Source: Flavobacteriales bacterium 33_180_T64 (GTDB lineage Bacteria; Bacteroidota; Bacteroidia; Flavobacteriales; Flavobacteriaceae). Taken from it: a stretch of DNA of 64,000 nt. The position numbers and the translations under genes are program-made. The notes beneath the pieces were generated by a model, which ran no database searches, was not told the origin of the DNA, and saw nothing but the letters and a program-made list of their open reading frames with translations. Below, piece after piece: positions 1-8,088 of this stretch. The stretch spans positions 62,001 to 126,000 of the forward strand of contig MAAQ01000016.1 in NCBI GenBank assembly GCA_002162685.1, in the 5' to 3' direction. The stretch's first letter is position 1; each line of letters opens with the position of its first letter.

Positions 1-461
1 GCTACAATAATAGTTAACTCAGATTTTTTTTTTTGATTTGAAGACGAATTTTCTAAAGAGGCATTGTATGCTTGCGATTTAGCAATTTCGGTTTCTTCCT
101 TTAAAAATTGCTGCTTTAGTTTTTCGATACGTTCTTGTTGTTTCGCAACTAATACTTCGCGTTGTTGATCTTCCCAGTCTTTTCCCATAAACTTATGAGT
201 AATAAAAACACTTACGGTATGATATATAAAAAAACATAACCATAATACTATTGCAATAACAAACCATTCGAGTCCAGCAATTTTAAAATCTTTTCCAATC
301 CCTAAAACCGTATTGGCTACTATTAAAAATACAGCGCCAATTAAAAATACAATAAAATGAATATACACACGCTTTTTTTGTTTAATGCGTTTTTCTGCAT
401 ATTTAATTAATGCTAATTGTGCTGCATCTATTTGAGGAATCTGCTTTTTTTTTCCAAACAT
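1..461 (-). CDS. 2TM domain protein, partial (3' end outside window)
   Basis: This frame is open from an ATG at 461 down to the window edge, so at least 153 codons are present and the C-terminus is missing. The protein starts MFGKKKQIPQID and has two hydrophobic helices at about residues 33-53 and 65-87. A charged, probably coiled-coil tail follows from about residue 95 (GKDWEDQQREVLVAKQQ). Two helices linked by a short loop, with a cytoplasmic charged tail, is the layout of the flavobacterial 2TM family, often found alone or on histidine kinases. No kinase domain is visible here. Function is unknown; I infer an inner-membrane protein. A terminator separates it from the upstream TonB-like gene. 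Confidence 0.75.
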   Translation of the reverse strand, partial: MFGKKKQIPQIDAAQLALIKYAEKRIKQKKRVYIHFIVFLIGAVFLIVANTVLGIGKDFKIAGLEWFVIAIVLWLCFFIYHTVSVFITHKFMGKDWEDQQREVLVAKQQERIEKLKQQFLKEETEIAKSQAYNASLENSSSNQKKKSELTIIV

Positions 462-507
462 AAATCAAAAATTTATAAATGTAAAGTTAGTCTTTTTAAC
501 GCGAAAA

Positions 508-527
508 AAACACTTTCAATTTGAAAG
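508..527 (-). terminator. Rho-independent terminator after the TonB-like gene
   Basis: The arms CTTTCAA (513-519) and TTGAAAG (521-527) are followed on the minus strand by a run of seven T. It lies just past the stop of the TonB-like gene, which ends at 559, so it probably ends the thyA-TonB-like transcript. Confidence 0.5.
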
Positions 528-558
528 CACTCTTGAGTTATTTGATACGTTTTAAACT

Positions 559-1401
559 TTATTGAAAGTAAATGGTCATTAATAAACGAAAAGGAACATC
601 AACAGGTTTGCCATCAATAGTGCCAGGTTTTTTAAACTTCGGAAGGCGTTTAGCTAGCCTTATAGCTTCAATTGCAATAGCTTTGTGGTTTGCTTTTGCA
701 TTTACTTGTTCTATTTTTCCTTTTTTGTTGATAATAAAATCTAACTGAAATTTTGTAGACTGTTCTAGAGGGAAGACGCGATCAGCCATTTCATAATCGA
801 AATTCAACTTTATGAAGTCTATGATTTTTTTAGACGTACATCGCTTAGCATTTTCATAGTTAAAACCTTCATTGCAACTTCTGAAAATCGGATACACAGC
901 AGTACTTTTGTCAATAATAGTATTGGTTTTATTTAGGTGTTTAGATGCAGTCATTTCAACTTTGAGCGGTAAAGCATAAGGCACTTTTACGGGTTTACCG
1001 TCTAGCATGCCTGGTGTCATTTGAGGTATCATTTTGATAACTCTAACAGCTTCCTTTTCTATAGAAGGATGTGGTCCTTTAGCCTTAACATCAACAACAT
1101 TACCTTGTTTGTTAATTTTGAAAATAACAGAAATGGAAATCATACCTGGGTTTAAATTTGCATTTTTATCAAGTATGGTATTGAAATTGGATTGTATCAA
1201 TTGACCAACTTTTTCAGACATACATTTTTTTTTATCCAAATTAGTAGTTCTATTTTCACAGTCCTTATAAATTGGAATGCTTTCTGTTGCTGTAAGAGAT
1301 ACAGATTCTTCTTCACTCTCTATAGGAATAGGTAATGTTATTTCTTGTGCAAATAGAGATAGACTCAAAAAGAATATTGTGATAGAAAATAAATGTTTCA
1401 T
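559..1401 (-). CDS. Secreted protein with two tandem TonB-C-terminal-like domains
   Basis: This 280-residue protein has a signal peptide (about residues 1-18, ending LSLFAQ) and then two similar halves. Each half has a Cys pair (YKDCENR...KKKC and FRSCNEG...AKRC), a beta segment with a 'NKQGNVVDVKAKGPHPSIEKEAVRV'-type layout (here INKQGNVVDV and INKKGKIEQV), and a closing DGKPVxVP motif. This is the pattern of the TonB C-terminal fold in Bacteroidota 'energy transducer TonB' annotations. There is no long proline-rich spacer, and the only membrane segment is the signal peptide, so it is probably a soluble or periplasmic TonB-like protein and not a full energy transducer. It starts 5 bases after thyA and is probably co-transcribed with it. 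Confidence 0.7.
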   Translation of the reverse strand: MKHLFSITIFFLSLSLFAQEITLPIPIESEEESVSLTATESIPIYKDCENRTTNLDKKKCMSEKVGQLIQSNFNTILDKNANLNPGMISISVIFKINKQGNVVDVKAKGPHPSIEKEAVRVIKMIPQMTPGMLDGKPVKVPYALPLKVEMTASKHLNKTNTIIDKSTAVYPIFRSCNEGFNYENAKRCTSKKIIDFIKLNFDYEMADRVFPLEQSTKFQLDFIINKKGKIEQVNAKANHKAIAIEAIRLAKRLPKFKKPGTIDGKPVDVPFRLLMTIYFQ

Positions 1402-1406
1402 ATAAA

Positions 1407-2237
1407 TTATACGGCAACAATGCCTTTAATATGTGGATGTGGGTTATAATCTTCTAGCGTGAAATCTTCAAATTTAAAATCGAAGATATCTTTTACGTCA
1501 GGATTCAATTTCATTTTAGGTAATGGTCTAATATCTCTAGATAATTGTAATTCTAATTGCTCAAAATGATTGCTGTATATATGTGCGTCACCAAAGGTGT
1601 GAATAAACTCTCCAGCTTCGTAACCACATACTTGTGCCATCATCATAGTGAATAGTGCATAAGAACCAATATTAAAAGGGACACCTAAAAAGATGTCGGC
1701 GCTTCGTTGGTATAGCTGGCAAGATAACTTTCCGTTAGCCACATAAAATTGAAAAAAAGCATGACAAGGCGGTAAGGCAGCTTTACCATTAGCTACATTT
1801 TCACTAAATGATTTTGAGGTATCAGGTAGTACAGAAGGGTTCCAGGCAGAGACCAACATACGACGACTGTTAGGATTGTTTTTTAGTGTGTGAATGACAT
1901 CTTTAATCTGATCAATATCATCGCTGTTCCAGTTACGCCATTGATGACCATACACAGGACCTAAATCGCCATTATCATCTGCCCATTCATTCCAGATACG
2001 AACACCATTTTCAGTTAAATAATTGATATTTGTGTCACCATTTAAGAACCAGAGTAATTCATAAATTATAGACTTTAAATGTAGTTTTTTAGTCGTTATC
2101 ATTGGGAACCCTTCACTTAAATCAAAACGCATTTGATATCCAAATACACTTTTGGTTCCTGTCCCTGTTCGATCTCCTTTTTCGTTTCCTTGTTCTAAGA
2201 CGTGCTTTACTAAGTCGTGGTATTGTTTCATATTCAT
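1407..2237 (-). CDS. thyA: Thymidylate synthase
   Basis: The enzyme methylates dUMP to dTMP using methylene-tetrahydrofolate, in the cytoplasm. The sequence has the phosphate-binding [13 protein letters not shown] near residue 22, RRMLVSAWN at about 125-133, the catalytic cysteine in [12 protein letters not shown] (C158), and [17 protein letters not shown] just after it. Its 276 residues exceed the usual 264 or so. The excess is a short insertion (about residues 142-154, [13 protein letters not shown]) just before the catalytic loop. The start could be M1 or M3 (MNMKQYHD); the family normally begins MKQYxxL. In many relatives folA follows thyA; here the TonB-like gene does. Confidence 0.97.
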   Translation of the reverse strand: MNMKQYHDLVKHVLEQGNEKGDRTGTGTKSVFGYQMRFDLSEGFPMITTKKLHLKSIIYELLWFLNGDTNINYLTENGVRIWNEWADDNGDLGPVYGHQWRNWNSDDIDQIKDVIHTLKNNPNSRRMLVSAWNPSVLPDTSKSFSENVANGKAALPPCHAFFQFYVANGKLSCQLYQRSADIFLGVPFNIGSYALFTMMMAQVCGYEAGEFIHTFGDAHIYSNHFEQLELQLSRDIRPLPKMKLNPDVKDIFDFKFEDFTLEDYNPHPHIKGIVAV

Positions 2238-2300
2238 TTTCCGTAGTAACGGAAATAGCTTTAAGTTGTGCTTCTATTTTCAGGAAATAAAAATAAAAAT

Positions 2301-2330
2301 AAGGGTTGAATCATAACGATTTCAACCCTT
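2301..2330 (-). terminator. Terminator downstream of the nucleoside transporter
   Basis: The arms AAGGGTTGAA (2301-2310) and TTCAACCCTT (2321-2330) form a 10-bp stem with a 10-base loop. On the minus strand the stem is followed by a T-rich tract. It lies between the transporter stop at 2400 and the thyA start, so it likely separates the two transcripts. Confidence 0.75.
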
Positions 2331-2399
2331 TATAATATTAAAAGTTATTAACTATTATTTTATGTGTTGAAGATCATAAAATAGAATAGAGGTTTGATC

Positions 2400-4154
2400 T
2401 TAGCCTATAATCATTCCTGCTATAGTTGCCGAAATTAATGACGCTAACGTTCCACCAATTAAAGCTTTCATACCAAACTTAGATAGTTGTTTACGTTGTC
2501 CAGGAGCTATTGAACCAATACCTCCAATTTGAATACCGATAGACGCAAAATTAGCGAAACCACATAGCATATATGTTGCCATGATAATAGATTTCTCATA
2601 TTTTAAATGTGTCGCATTTGCAGCATTTTTAAGATCTGCTAATTGGATGTAACCTATAAATTCGCTTGCTGCTAACTTAATACCAAGAAGTTGTCCCATT
2701 AGGGCCATGTCTTCTTTAGCAATTCCAATAAGCCACATTAATGGCGCAAAAATATAGCCTAATATAAATTCTAACGATAATGAATCATAAGGCGTATTTC
2801 TATCAATAATTTCATTGAGCGATGTAAAATGCCAATCAATGTTTAATGATTCAATAGTAAATCCGTCAAACCCGGCAATACCTCCTAAAATTCCATTAAA
2901 CATAGCAATGAATGCTACAAAGACTAATAGCATAGCGCCAACATTTACCGCCAGTTTTAAACCTTCTGTTGTTCCATTAGCGATTGCTTCTAGGATATTC
3001 GAACCTATTTTTTCTTGAGAAACATTGACATCGGTATTTATCTTTTCAGTTTGAGGAAATAATATTTTAGAAATCACAATAGCACCTGGTGCTGCCATTA
3101 CAGAAGCCGCTAATAAATGCTTTGCGTAGAACAATTGCAGCTCTTTATCATCACCTCCTAAGAATCCGATATAAGCCGCAAGAACAGCTCCAGCAACAGT
3201 TGCCATACCTCCAATCATAACAAGTAGTATTTCAGACTTGTTCATTTTTTCTAAATATGCTTTAATCAATAAAGGCGCTTCAGTTTGTCCTAGAAAAATA
3301 TTACCAGCAACACTTAAACTTTCAGCACCAGAAATACCTAAAACTTTCGTTAAAAGCCATCCCATAGCTTTTACTACTTTTTGAATTAAACCTAAATAGA
3401 ATAGTACTGATGTTAATGCCGAAAAGAAGATAATAGTAGGCAATACTTGAAAGGCGAAAATAAACCCGAAAGACTCTACATTAAGCATCCCTCCAAATAA
3501 AAACTCACTACCAGCTTGAGTAAACCCTAGCAAGTCAATAAATCTTTGACCAACCCATTCAAAGATTGTTTTAACAAATCCAACTTTTAAGACTCCTATA
3601 GCTATTATAAGTTGAATTGCGAGACCAATTCCAACAGTTTTCCAATTAACAGCTTTACGGTTACTACTAAATAAAAAGGCAATAAAAATAAGTGTTACCA
3701 TTCCTAGAATACCTCTCCAAAGACTATTCATAGAAAAGCCTTGACTTGGTATAATCTCATCGGTATTTGTTGCTGTAGGAAGAACAGCTTCTTCTATTAA
3801 TTTGTGCGCTTTAAATTTATAAGTTGTGTTTCTTTCTGAAAACACGAGTGTAGAATCTGTAAGCTCTTGAATTTTATATCTTCTAATAGTATCATTAGGT
3901 GTTGTGTAATAAAACACCAATAAGTTGTTTTGGTAAATATAATCACCAGAAGCTTGTAGGCTGTCTTTTGCGTTTAGAGTATAATTGAATTCACCAGAAT
4001 CTAAATTTAGTGCATCAGAATCTGTGATTTCAAATAGCGTTAATCCATTTTCATTTTGTATAGTATCGAATTGCCATTTTTTTTCTAAGTCTTGACCAAA
4101 AGTTGCTGTGATTCCAAAAAAAATAGCTACAATAGCTAGTATAAAATGTTTCAT
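2400..4154 (-). CDS. Concentrative nucleoside transporter (CNT family) with extra N-terminal domain
   Basis: This 584-residue protein has two parts. Residues 1-20 form a signal peptide. Residues 22-118 form a beta-rich stretch of lipocalin-like type (KKWQFDTIQNENGLTLFEI ... YKFKAHKL). The rest, from about residue 140, is a multi-spanning transporter with CNT hallmarks: GQTEAPLLIK at 289-298, the TVAGAVLAAYIGF segment, and ASIGIQIGGIG near the C-terminus. CNT proteins import nucleosides with Na+ or H+. The N-terminal domain would lie in the periplasm and is not part of the core of about 400 residues. The gene follows the bifunctional nuclease gene by 10 bases and probably shares its transcript. 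A dNTP or nucleoside salvage link with thyA is plausible. Confidence 0.88.
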   Translation of the reverse strand: MKHFILAIVAIFFGITATFGQDLEKKWQFDTIQNENGLTLFEITDSDALNLDSGEFNYTLNAKDSLQASGDYIYQNNLLVFYYTTPNDTIRRYKIQELTDSTLVFSERNTTYKFKAHKLIEEAVLPTATNTDEIIPSQGFSMNSLWRGILGMVTLIFIAFLFSSNRKAVNWKTVGIGLAIQLIIAIGVLKVGFVKTIFEWVGQRFIDLLGFTQAGSEFLFGGMLNVESFGFIFAFQVLPTIIFFSALTSVLFYLGLIQKVVKAMGWLLTKVLGISGAESLSVAGNIFLGQTEAPLLIKAYLEKMNKSEILLVMIGGMATVAGAVLAAYIGFLGGDDKELQLFYAKHLLAASVMAAPGAIVISKILFPQTEKINTDVNVSQEKIGSNILEAIANGTTEGLKLAVNVGAMLLVFVAFIAMFNGILGGIAGFDGFTIESLNIDWHFTSLNEIIDRNTPYDSLSLEFILGYIFAPLMWLIGIAKEDMALMGQLLGIKLAASEFIGYIQLADLKNAANATHLKYEKSIIMATYMLCGFANFASIGIQIGGIGSIAPGQRKQLSKFGMKALIGGTLASLISATIAGMIIG

Positions 4155-4164
4155 ATGAAAGGGG

Positions 4165-4773
4165 TTAGCGTTTAGATATTTCGTCTCGTATTTTAGCTGC
4201 TTTTTCGTAATCTTCGTTAGCTACAGCTTCTTCTAGTAGTGTATGTAATTCTTGAAGTGATTTATCCATATAATTATCTTGTATGCTAGCTTCAATTTCT
4301 TCAACTACCATATCGTCAACAAGAATAGAATCTTGATCTTCATTCTCTTTTTTAGGATTTACTTTTAAATAAATCCCAGCTTTGTCTAATATGTTTTTAT
4401 AAGTAAAAATAGGTGCTTTAAAACGAAGAGCCAATGCAATAGCGTCACTAGTTCTGGCATCTATAATTTCTTCAATTTTATCGCGTTCGCAAATTAAACT
4501 CGAATAGAAAACACCATCAACTAATTTATGAATAATCACTTGCTTAACTATGATGTCAAATCTGTCAGCGAAGTTTTTAAATAAATCGTGGGTAAGTGGT
4601 CTTGGAGGTCTAATTTCTTTTTCTAAAGCAATAGCTATAGATTGCGCTTCAAAAGCACCGATTACAATAGGTAATTTTCGATCACCATCAACCTCATTAA
4701 GAATTAAAGCATACGCGCCATTTTGGGTTTGGCTGTAAGAAATTCCTTTTATGTTTAATTTAACTAAACTCAT
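4165..4773 (-). CDS. Bifunctional nuclease family protein (DUF151 plus UVR motif)
   Basis: The first 135 or so of its 202 residues match the bifunctional nuclease (DUF151) fold: LNEVDGDRKLPIVIGAFEAQSIAIALE, then RPLTHDLFKNF, then DARTSDAIALALRFKAPIFT. The C-terminal 40 residues (LHTLLEEAVANEDYEKAAKIRDEISKR) form a UvrB/UvrC-type coiled motif. The combination is standard in Bacteroidota. The family has reported nuclease activity in plants and a thermophile structure, but the role in Flavobacteria is not settled. It begins the run of minus-strand genes leading into the nucleoside transporter. Confidence 0.9.
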   Translation of the reverse strand: MSLVKLNIKGISYSQTQNGAYALILNEVDGDRKLPIVIGAFEAQSIAIALEKEIRPPRPLTHDLFKNFADRFDIIVKQVIIHKLVDGVFYSSLICERDKIEEIIDARTSDAIALALRFKAPIFTYKNILDKAGIYLKVNPKKENEDQDSILVDDMVVEEIEASIQDNYMDKSLQELHTLLEEAVANEDYEKAAKIRDEISKR

Positions 4774-4889
4774 AACTTATAAAACGCAAAGAACTGTTTT
4801 AATTAGGACTTTACCAAACTGCAAAATGCAGATTGATATAAAGAACCAAATCAAAACAGCTCTTTTTCAAAACACAATTTAAAAAAAAA

Positions 4890-5852
4890 TTAAGCGTTTT
4901 GAGCTTTAAATGCCTTTAATTTTTCGATGAGTGTAGGCACAACTTCAAAAGCATCACCAACGATACCGTAATCAGCAGCTTTAAAGAAAGGAGCTTCTGG
5001 GTCTGTATTGATAACTACTTTTACTTTTGAAGAATTGATACCAGCCAAATGCTGAATAGCACCCGAAATACCAATGGCAATATATAAGTTAGATGCTACA
5101 GGTTTTCCTGTTTGACCTACGTGTTCACTATGAGGTCTCCATCCTAAATCTGATACGGGTTTAGAACATGCTGTTGCTGCACCAAGAACTTCAGCTAATT
5201 CTTCTATCATTCCCCAGTTTTCAGGACCTTTAAGTCCGCGTCCTCCAGATACTACTATTTCTGCATCAGCAATTGTAACCTTATCAGTAGCTCTGTCTAC
5301 AGATTGCACTGTAACTCCTGAGTTCGGAATTGAAGGAGAAAAATCCTCTGATGAAGCATTTCCGCTAGATTCTACTAATCCAAATGCGTTTTTTGATACA
5401 CCAATAATTTTTGTGTCTGTATCAATAGTTGTCATATTAAACGCTTTATTCGTAAATGCTGTTCGCTTTACTGTAAAAGGCGCTATGCTTGAAGGCGCTT
5501 CAACAACGTTAGAGGCATAGCCTGCTTCTAAACCAATTGCTAAAATAGGTGCTATATATTTACTATCAGCACTCGAACTAATTACAACAACTTTAGCATC
5601 TTCTTGCTTTGCGGCTTGTTCAATAGCACTTGCATATGAGTTCGCATTGAATTTATCTAAATCACCATTGCTAATGTTTAGTACTTTATCAACGCCATAT
5701 GTTCCTAATTCTGAAACATCCACTGTATTAATGGTTACTGCCGTTACTGTAGTACCCATTTGGTCTGCAACAGCTTTTGCGTATGAAGCAGCTTCGAAAG
5801 CTGTTTTCTTAAATTTTCCTTGTTCTGATTCTGTATATACTAAAACTGACAT
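4890..5852 (-). CDS. etfA: Electron transfer flavoprotein, alpha subunit
   Basis: EtfA carries the FAD of the ETF heterodimer, which moves electrons from acyl-CoA dehydrogenases to the respiratory chain. Its 320 residues show an N-terminal nucleotide-binding-like half. The C-terminal FAD domain contains SGGRGLKGPENWGMIEELA, SKPVSDLGWRPHSEHVGQTGKPV, IAIGISGAIQHLAG and NTDPEAPFFKAADYGIVGD, the strongest signatures of the family. It follows etfB by 24 bases and is in the same operon. An imperfect inverted repeat at 4788-4800 and 4852-4864 lies downstream, but the arms are too far apart for a confident terminator call. Confidence 0.97.
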   Translation of the reverse strand: MSVLVYTESEQGKFKKTAFEAASYAKAVADQMGTTVTAVTINTVDVSELGTYGVDKVLNISNGDLDKFNANSYASAIEQAAKQEDAKVVVISSSADSKYIAPILAIGLEAGYASNVVEAPSSIAPFTVKRTAFTNKAFNMTTIDTDTKIIGVSKNAFGLVESSGNASSEDFSPSIPNSGVTVQSVDRATDKVTIADAEIVVSGGRGLKGPENWGMIEELAEVLGAATACSKPVSDLGWRPHSEHVGQTGKPVASNLYIAIGISGAIQHLAGINSSKVKVVINTDPEAPFFKAADYGIVGDAFEVVPTLIEKLKAFKAQNA

Positions 5853-5876
5853 GTTTTTTCTTTTAAAGTGGGTTGA

Positions 5877-6623
5877 TTAAATTACTTTTGCTTCGTTATG
5901 AAGTAAACTAATTAATTGATCAATATTATCTGCATCAACTAAAGTTACTGCGCCTTTTGGAGCAGGTTTTTCGAATTTAACCGAAGTTGTTTCGATAATA
6001 GTATTTGTTGATTCTAAAACAGTTAGTGGCTTTTTACGTGCCATCATAATTCCTCTCATGTTTGGGATACGAAGATCACTTTCTTCAACTAACCCTTTTT
6101 GTCCACCAATTACTAAAGGTAAGCTAGTAGAAACCGTTTCTTTCCCACCATCAATTTCACGTATTGCTGTAGCATTTGTTCCGTCAACTTCAAGGTTAAT
6201 GCAATTAGTTACAAAGTTTGCATTGATTAATGCAGCAAGCATACCTGGTACCATACCACCATTATAATCGATAGATTCACGTCCAGCAATAACCAAATCG
6301 TAACCACCATCGTTTACAACATTTGCTAATTCTTTTGCGACTTGAAAACCGTCTTTAGCTTCAGTATTTACTCTAATAGCTGCATCTGCGCCAATAGCTA
6401 AAGCTTTACGCAGTGTAGGTTCTGTTTCTGGACCACCAACATTAACAACAGTAACGTTAGCATTTTGTTTTTCTTTGAACCACATGGCACGCGTTAAACC
6501 AAACTCATCATTTGGATTAATCACAAATTGCACACCATTTGTGTCAAATTTAGTATCATTTTCAGTGAAGTTAATCTTTGAAGTCGTATCAGGAACATGA
6601 CTAATACATACTAATATTTTCAT
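5877..6623 (-). CDS. etfB: Electron transfer flavoprotein, beta subunit
   Basis: This is the partner of EtfA; beta subunits bind AMP and dock the dehydrogenase. The 248 residues begin MKILVCISHVPDTTSKINF. They contain NPNDEFGLTRA, VVNVGGPETEPTLRKALAIGADAAIRV, LVIAGRESIDYNGGMVPGMLA and the recognition-loop region LPLVIGGQKGLVEESDLRIPNMRGIMMARKKPL, all typical of EtfB. It is the first gene of the etfBA operon and faces pdhB across a 331-bp divergent promoter region with a strong palindrome. Confidence 0.97.
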   Translation of the reverse strand: MKILVCISHVPDTTSKINFTENDTKFDTNGVQFVINPNDEFGLTRAMWFKEKQNANVTVVNVGGPETEPTLRKALAIGADAAIRVNTEAKDGFQVAKELANVVNDGGYDLVIAGRESIDYNGGMVPGMLAALINANFVTNCINLEVDGTNATAIREIDGGKETVSTSLPLVIGGQKGLVEESDLRIPNMRGIMMARKKPLTVLESTNTIIETTSVKFEKPAPKGAVTLVDADNIDQLISLLHNEAKVI

Positions 6624-6954
6624 ATCAAATTATTTATTTTGAGTGTATATTTTTTCTAAAGGACGAAGATAATTATAATAATTTGAATTTTACTATGCGT
6701 GCATAGTAAAATTTTCGAAAATTTGAAATTTATAGAGTTAGATTGTGAAATTCTCAGAAATTCTTTTCTAAATCATGAATTATTCAATTTTTTAAGACCT
6801 AAATTTATGAAGCGTTATTCGTTTCTGAAGAAAAAAACATAAAAAGTTGCTTGAATAGTTAATAGCGTGGGTTTGATTGTGTTTTTCAACGTCAATTTTA
6901 TGTTATTTTATTATCAATAATTATTACTTTTGCTATTCGTTAAAAAACTAACAC
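6624..6954. promoter_or_regulatory. Divergent etfB / pdhB control region with palindrome and promoter element
   Basis: This 331-bp region contains no gene. A near-perfect palindrome has arms at 6686-6698 and 6701-6713 (ATTTTACTATGC, two bases, GCATAGTAAAAT, plus one more pair). It is 60-90 bases upstream of etfB. A second perfect 16-bp AT-rich palindrome overlaps it at 6709-6724. On the pdhB side, TACTTTTG at 6925-6932 matches the Bacteroidota -7 element TAnnTTTG, 22 bases before the start; I see no clear -33 partner. The palindrome has the size and symmetry of a dimer-bound operator, but the regulator is unknown. Confidence 0.55.
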
Positions 6955-7932
6955 ATGAAGACAATTCAATTTAGAGAAGCAATTTGTGAAGCCATGAGCG
7001 AAGAAATGCGTAGAGATGAAAGCATTTACTTAATGGGCGAAGAAGTAGCTGAATATAATGGTGCTTACAAAGCTTCAAAAGGAATGTTAGATGAATTTGG
7101 TGCTAAACGTGTGATTGACACACCAATTGCTGAACTCGGTTTTGCAGGGATAGCCATTGGATCTACTATGACAGGAAATCGTCCTATAGTAGAATATATG
7201 ACATTTAATTTTTCTTTAGTTGGGATTGATCAAATTATAAATAACGCTGCGAAAATTAGACAAATGTCTGGCGGGCAATTTAAATGTCCGATTGTTTTTC
7301 GTGGGCCTACAGCTTCTGCAGGTCAATTAGCAGCGACGCACTCTCAAGCATTTGAGAGCTGGTTTGCTAATACACCTGGTTTAAAAGTGGTTGTGCCTTC
7401 AAATGTTTATGATGCTAAAGGGCTATTGAAATCTGCAATTCGTGATGACGATCCTGTAATTTTTATGGAGAGTGAACAAATGTATGGCGATAAAGGCGAA
7501 GTGCCTGAAGGCGAATATACTATTCCAATAGGTGTTGCTGATATAAAACGAGAAGGAACAGATGTGACTATTGTGTCTTTTGGGAAAATCATTAAAGAAG
7601 CTTATAAAGCTGCAGATGAATTAGAAAAAGAAGGGGTTTCGTGTGAAATTATCGATTTACGCACTGTTCGTCCTTTAGATAAAGAAACGGTTTTGACCTC
7701 GGTAAAGAAAACGAATAGATTAATTATTTTGGAAGAAGCATGGCCTTTTGGTAATGTGTCAACAGAAATTACTTATATCGTTCAATCTGAAGCGTTCGAT
7801 TATTTAGACGCTCCAATTGTGAAAATTAATACTGCAGATACACCTGCACCTTACTCGCCTGTTTTATTAGAGCAGTGGTTACCAAATAAAGATGAGGTAA
7901 TCAAAGCAGTTAAAAAAGTGATGTATAAATAA
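6955..7932 (+). CDS. pdhB: Pyruvate dehydrogenase E1 component, beta subunit
   Basis: The 325 residues match the E1-beta (transketolase central and C-terminal) family that works with a separate alpha subunit in oxidative decarboxylation of pyruvate. Visible signatures are TIQFREAICEAMSEEM, GEEVAEYNGAYKASKGMLDEFG, DTPIAELGFAGIAIGS, EYMTFNFSLVGIDQIINNAAK and RGPTASAGQLAATHSQAFESWFANTPGLKVV. DLRTVRPLDKETVLTSVKKTNRL lies in the C-terminal domain. Neither pdhA nor E2 is adjacent. A branched-chain or acetoin E1-beta is the main alternative, but the Flavobacteria PdhB wording fits better. It is a single-gene transcript with its own promoter element and a terminator hairpin downstream. Confidence 0.93.
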   Translation: MKTIQFREAICEAMSEEMRRDESIYLMGEEVAEYNGAYKASKGMLDEFGAKRVIDTPIAELGFAGIAIGSTMTGNRPIVEYMTFNFSLVGIDQIINNAAKIRQMSGGQFKCPIVFRGPTASAGQLAATHSQAFESWFANTPGLKVVVPSNVYDAKGLLKSAIRDDDPVIFMESEQMYGDKGEVPEGEYTIPIGVADIKREGTDVTIVSFGKIIKEAYKAADELEKEGVSCEIIDLRTVRPLDKETVLTSVKKTNRLIILEEAWPFGNVSTEITYIVQSEAFDYLDAPIVKINTADTPAPYSPVLLEQWLPNKDEVIKAVKKVMYK

Positions 7933-7954
7933 ATCGCGTTTTTTTGCGTTATCT

Positions 7955-7990
7955 AAACTTCATTAGCACGATTGTTGATGAAGTTTTTTT
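7955..7990 (+). terminator. Rho-independent terminator after pdhB
   Basis: The arms AAACTTCAT (7955-7963) and ATGAAGTTT (7978-7986) are followed by more T residues up to 7990. It lies 23 bases past the pdhB stop. Confidence 0.75.
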
Positions 7991-8088
7991 GCTTATGAAT
8001 GTTTATAAAGAACATTTTATAAGTAATTACTATTTCAATTGAAAAGAATTAAACCCTAATTAACAGAGAATTGCGAATACTTATTGTA

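Noticed and set aside
4788-4864. Terminator after etfA from the repeat AAAGAACTGTTTT / AAAACAGCTCTTT
   Set aside because: The arms are about 50 bases apart, with no T run after the second arm on the coding strand.
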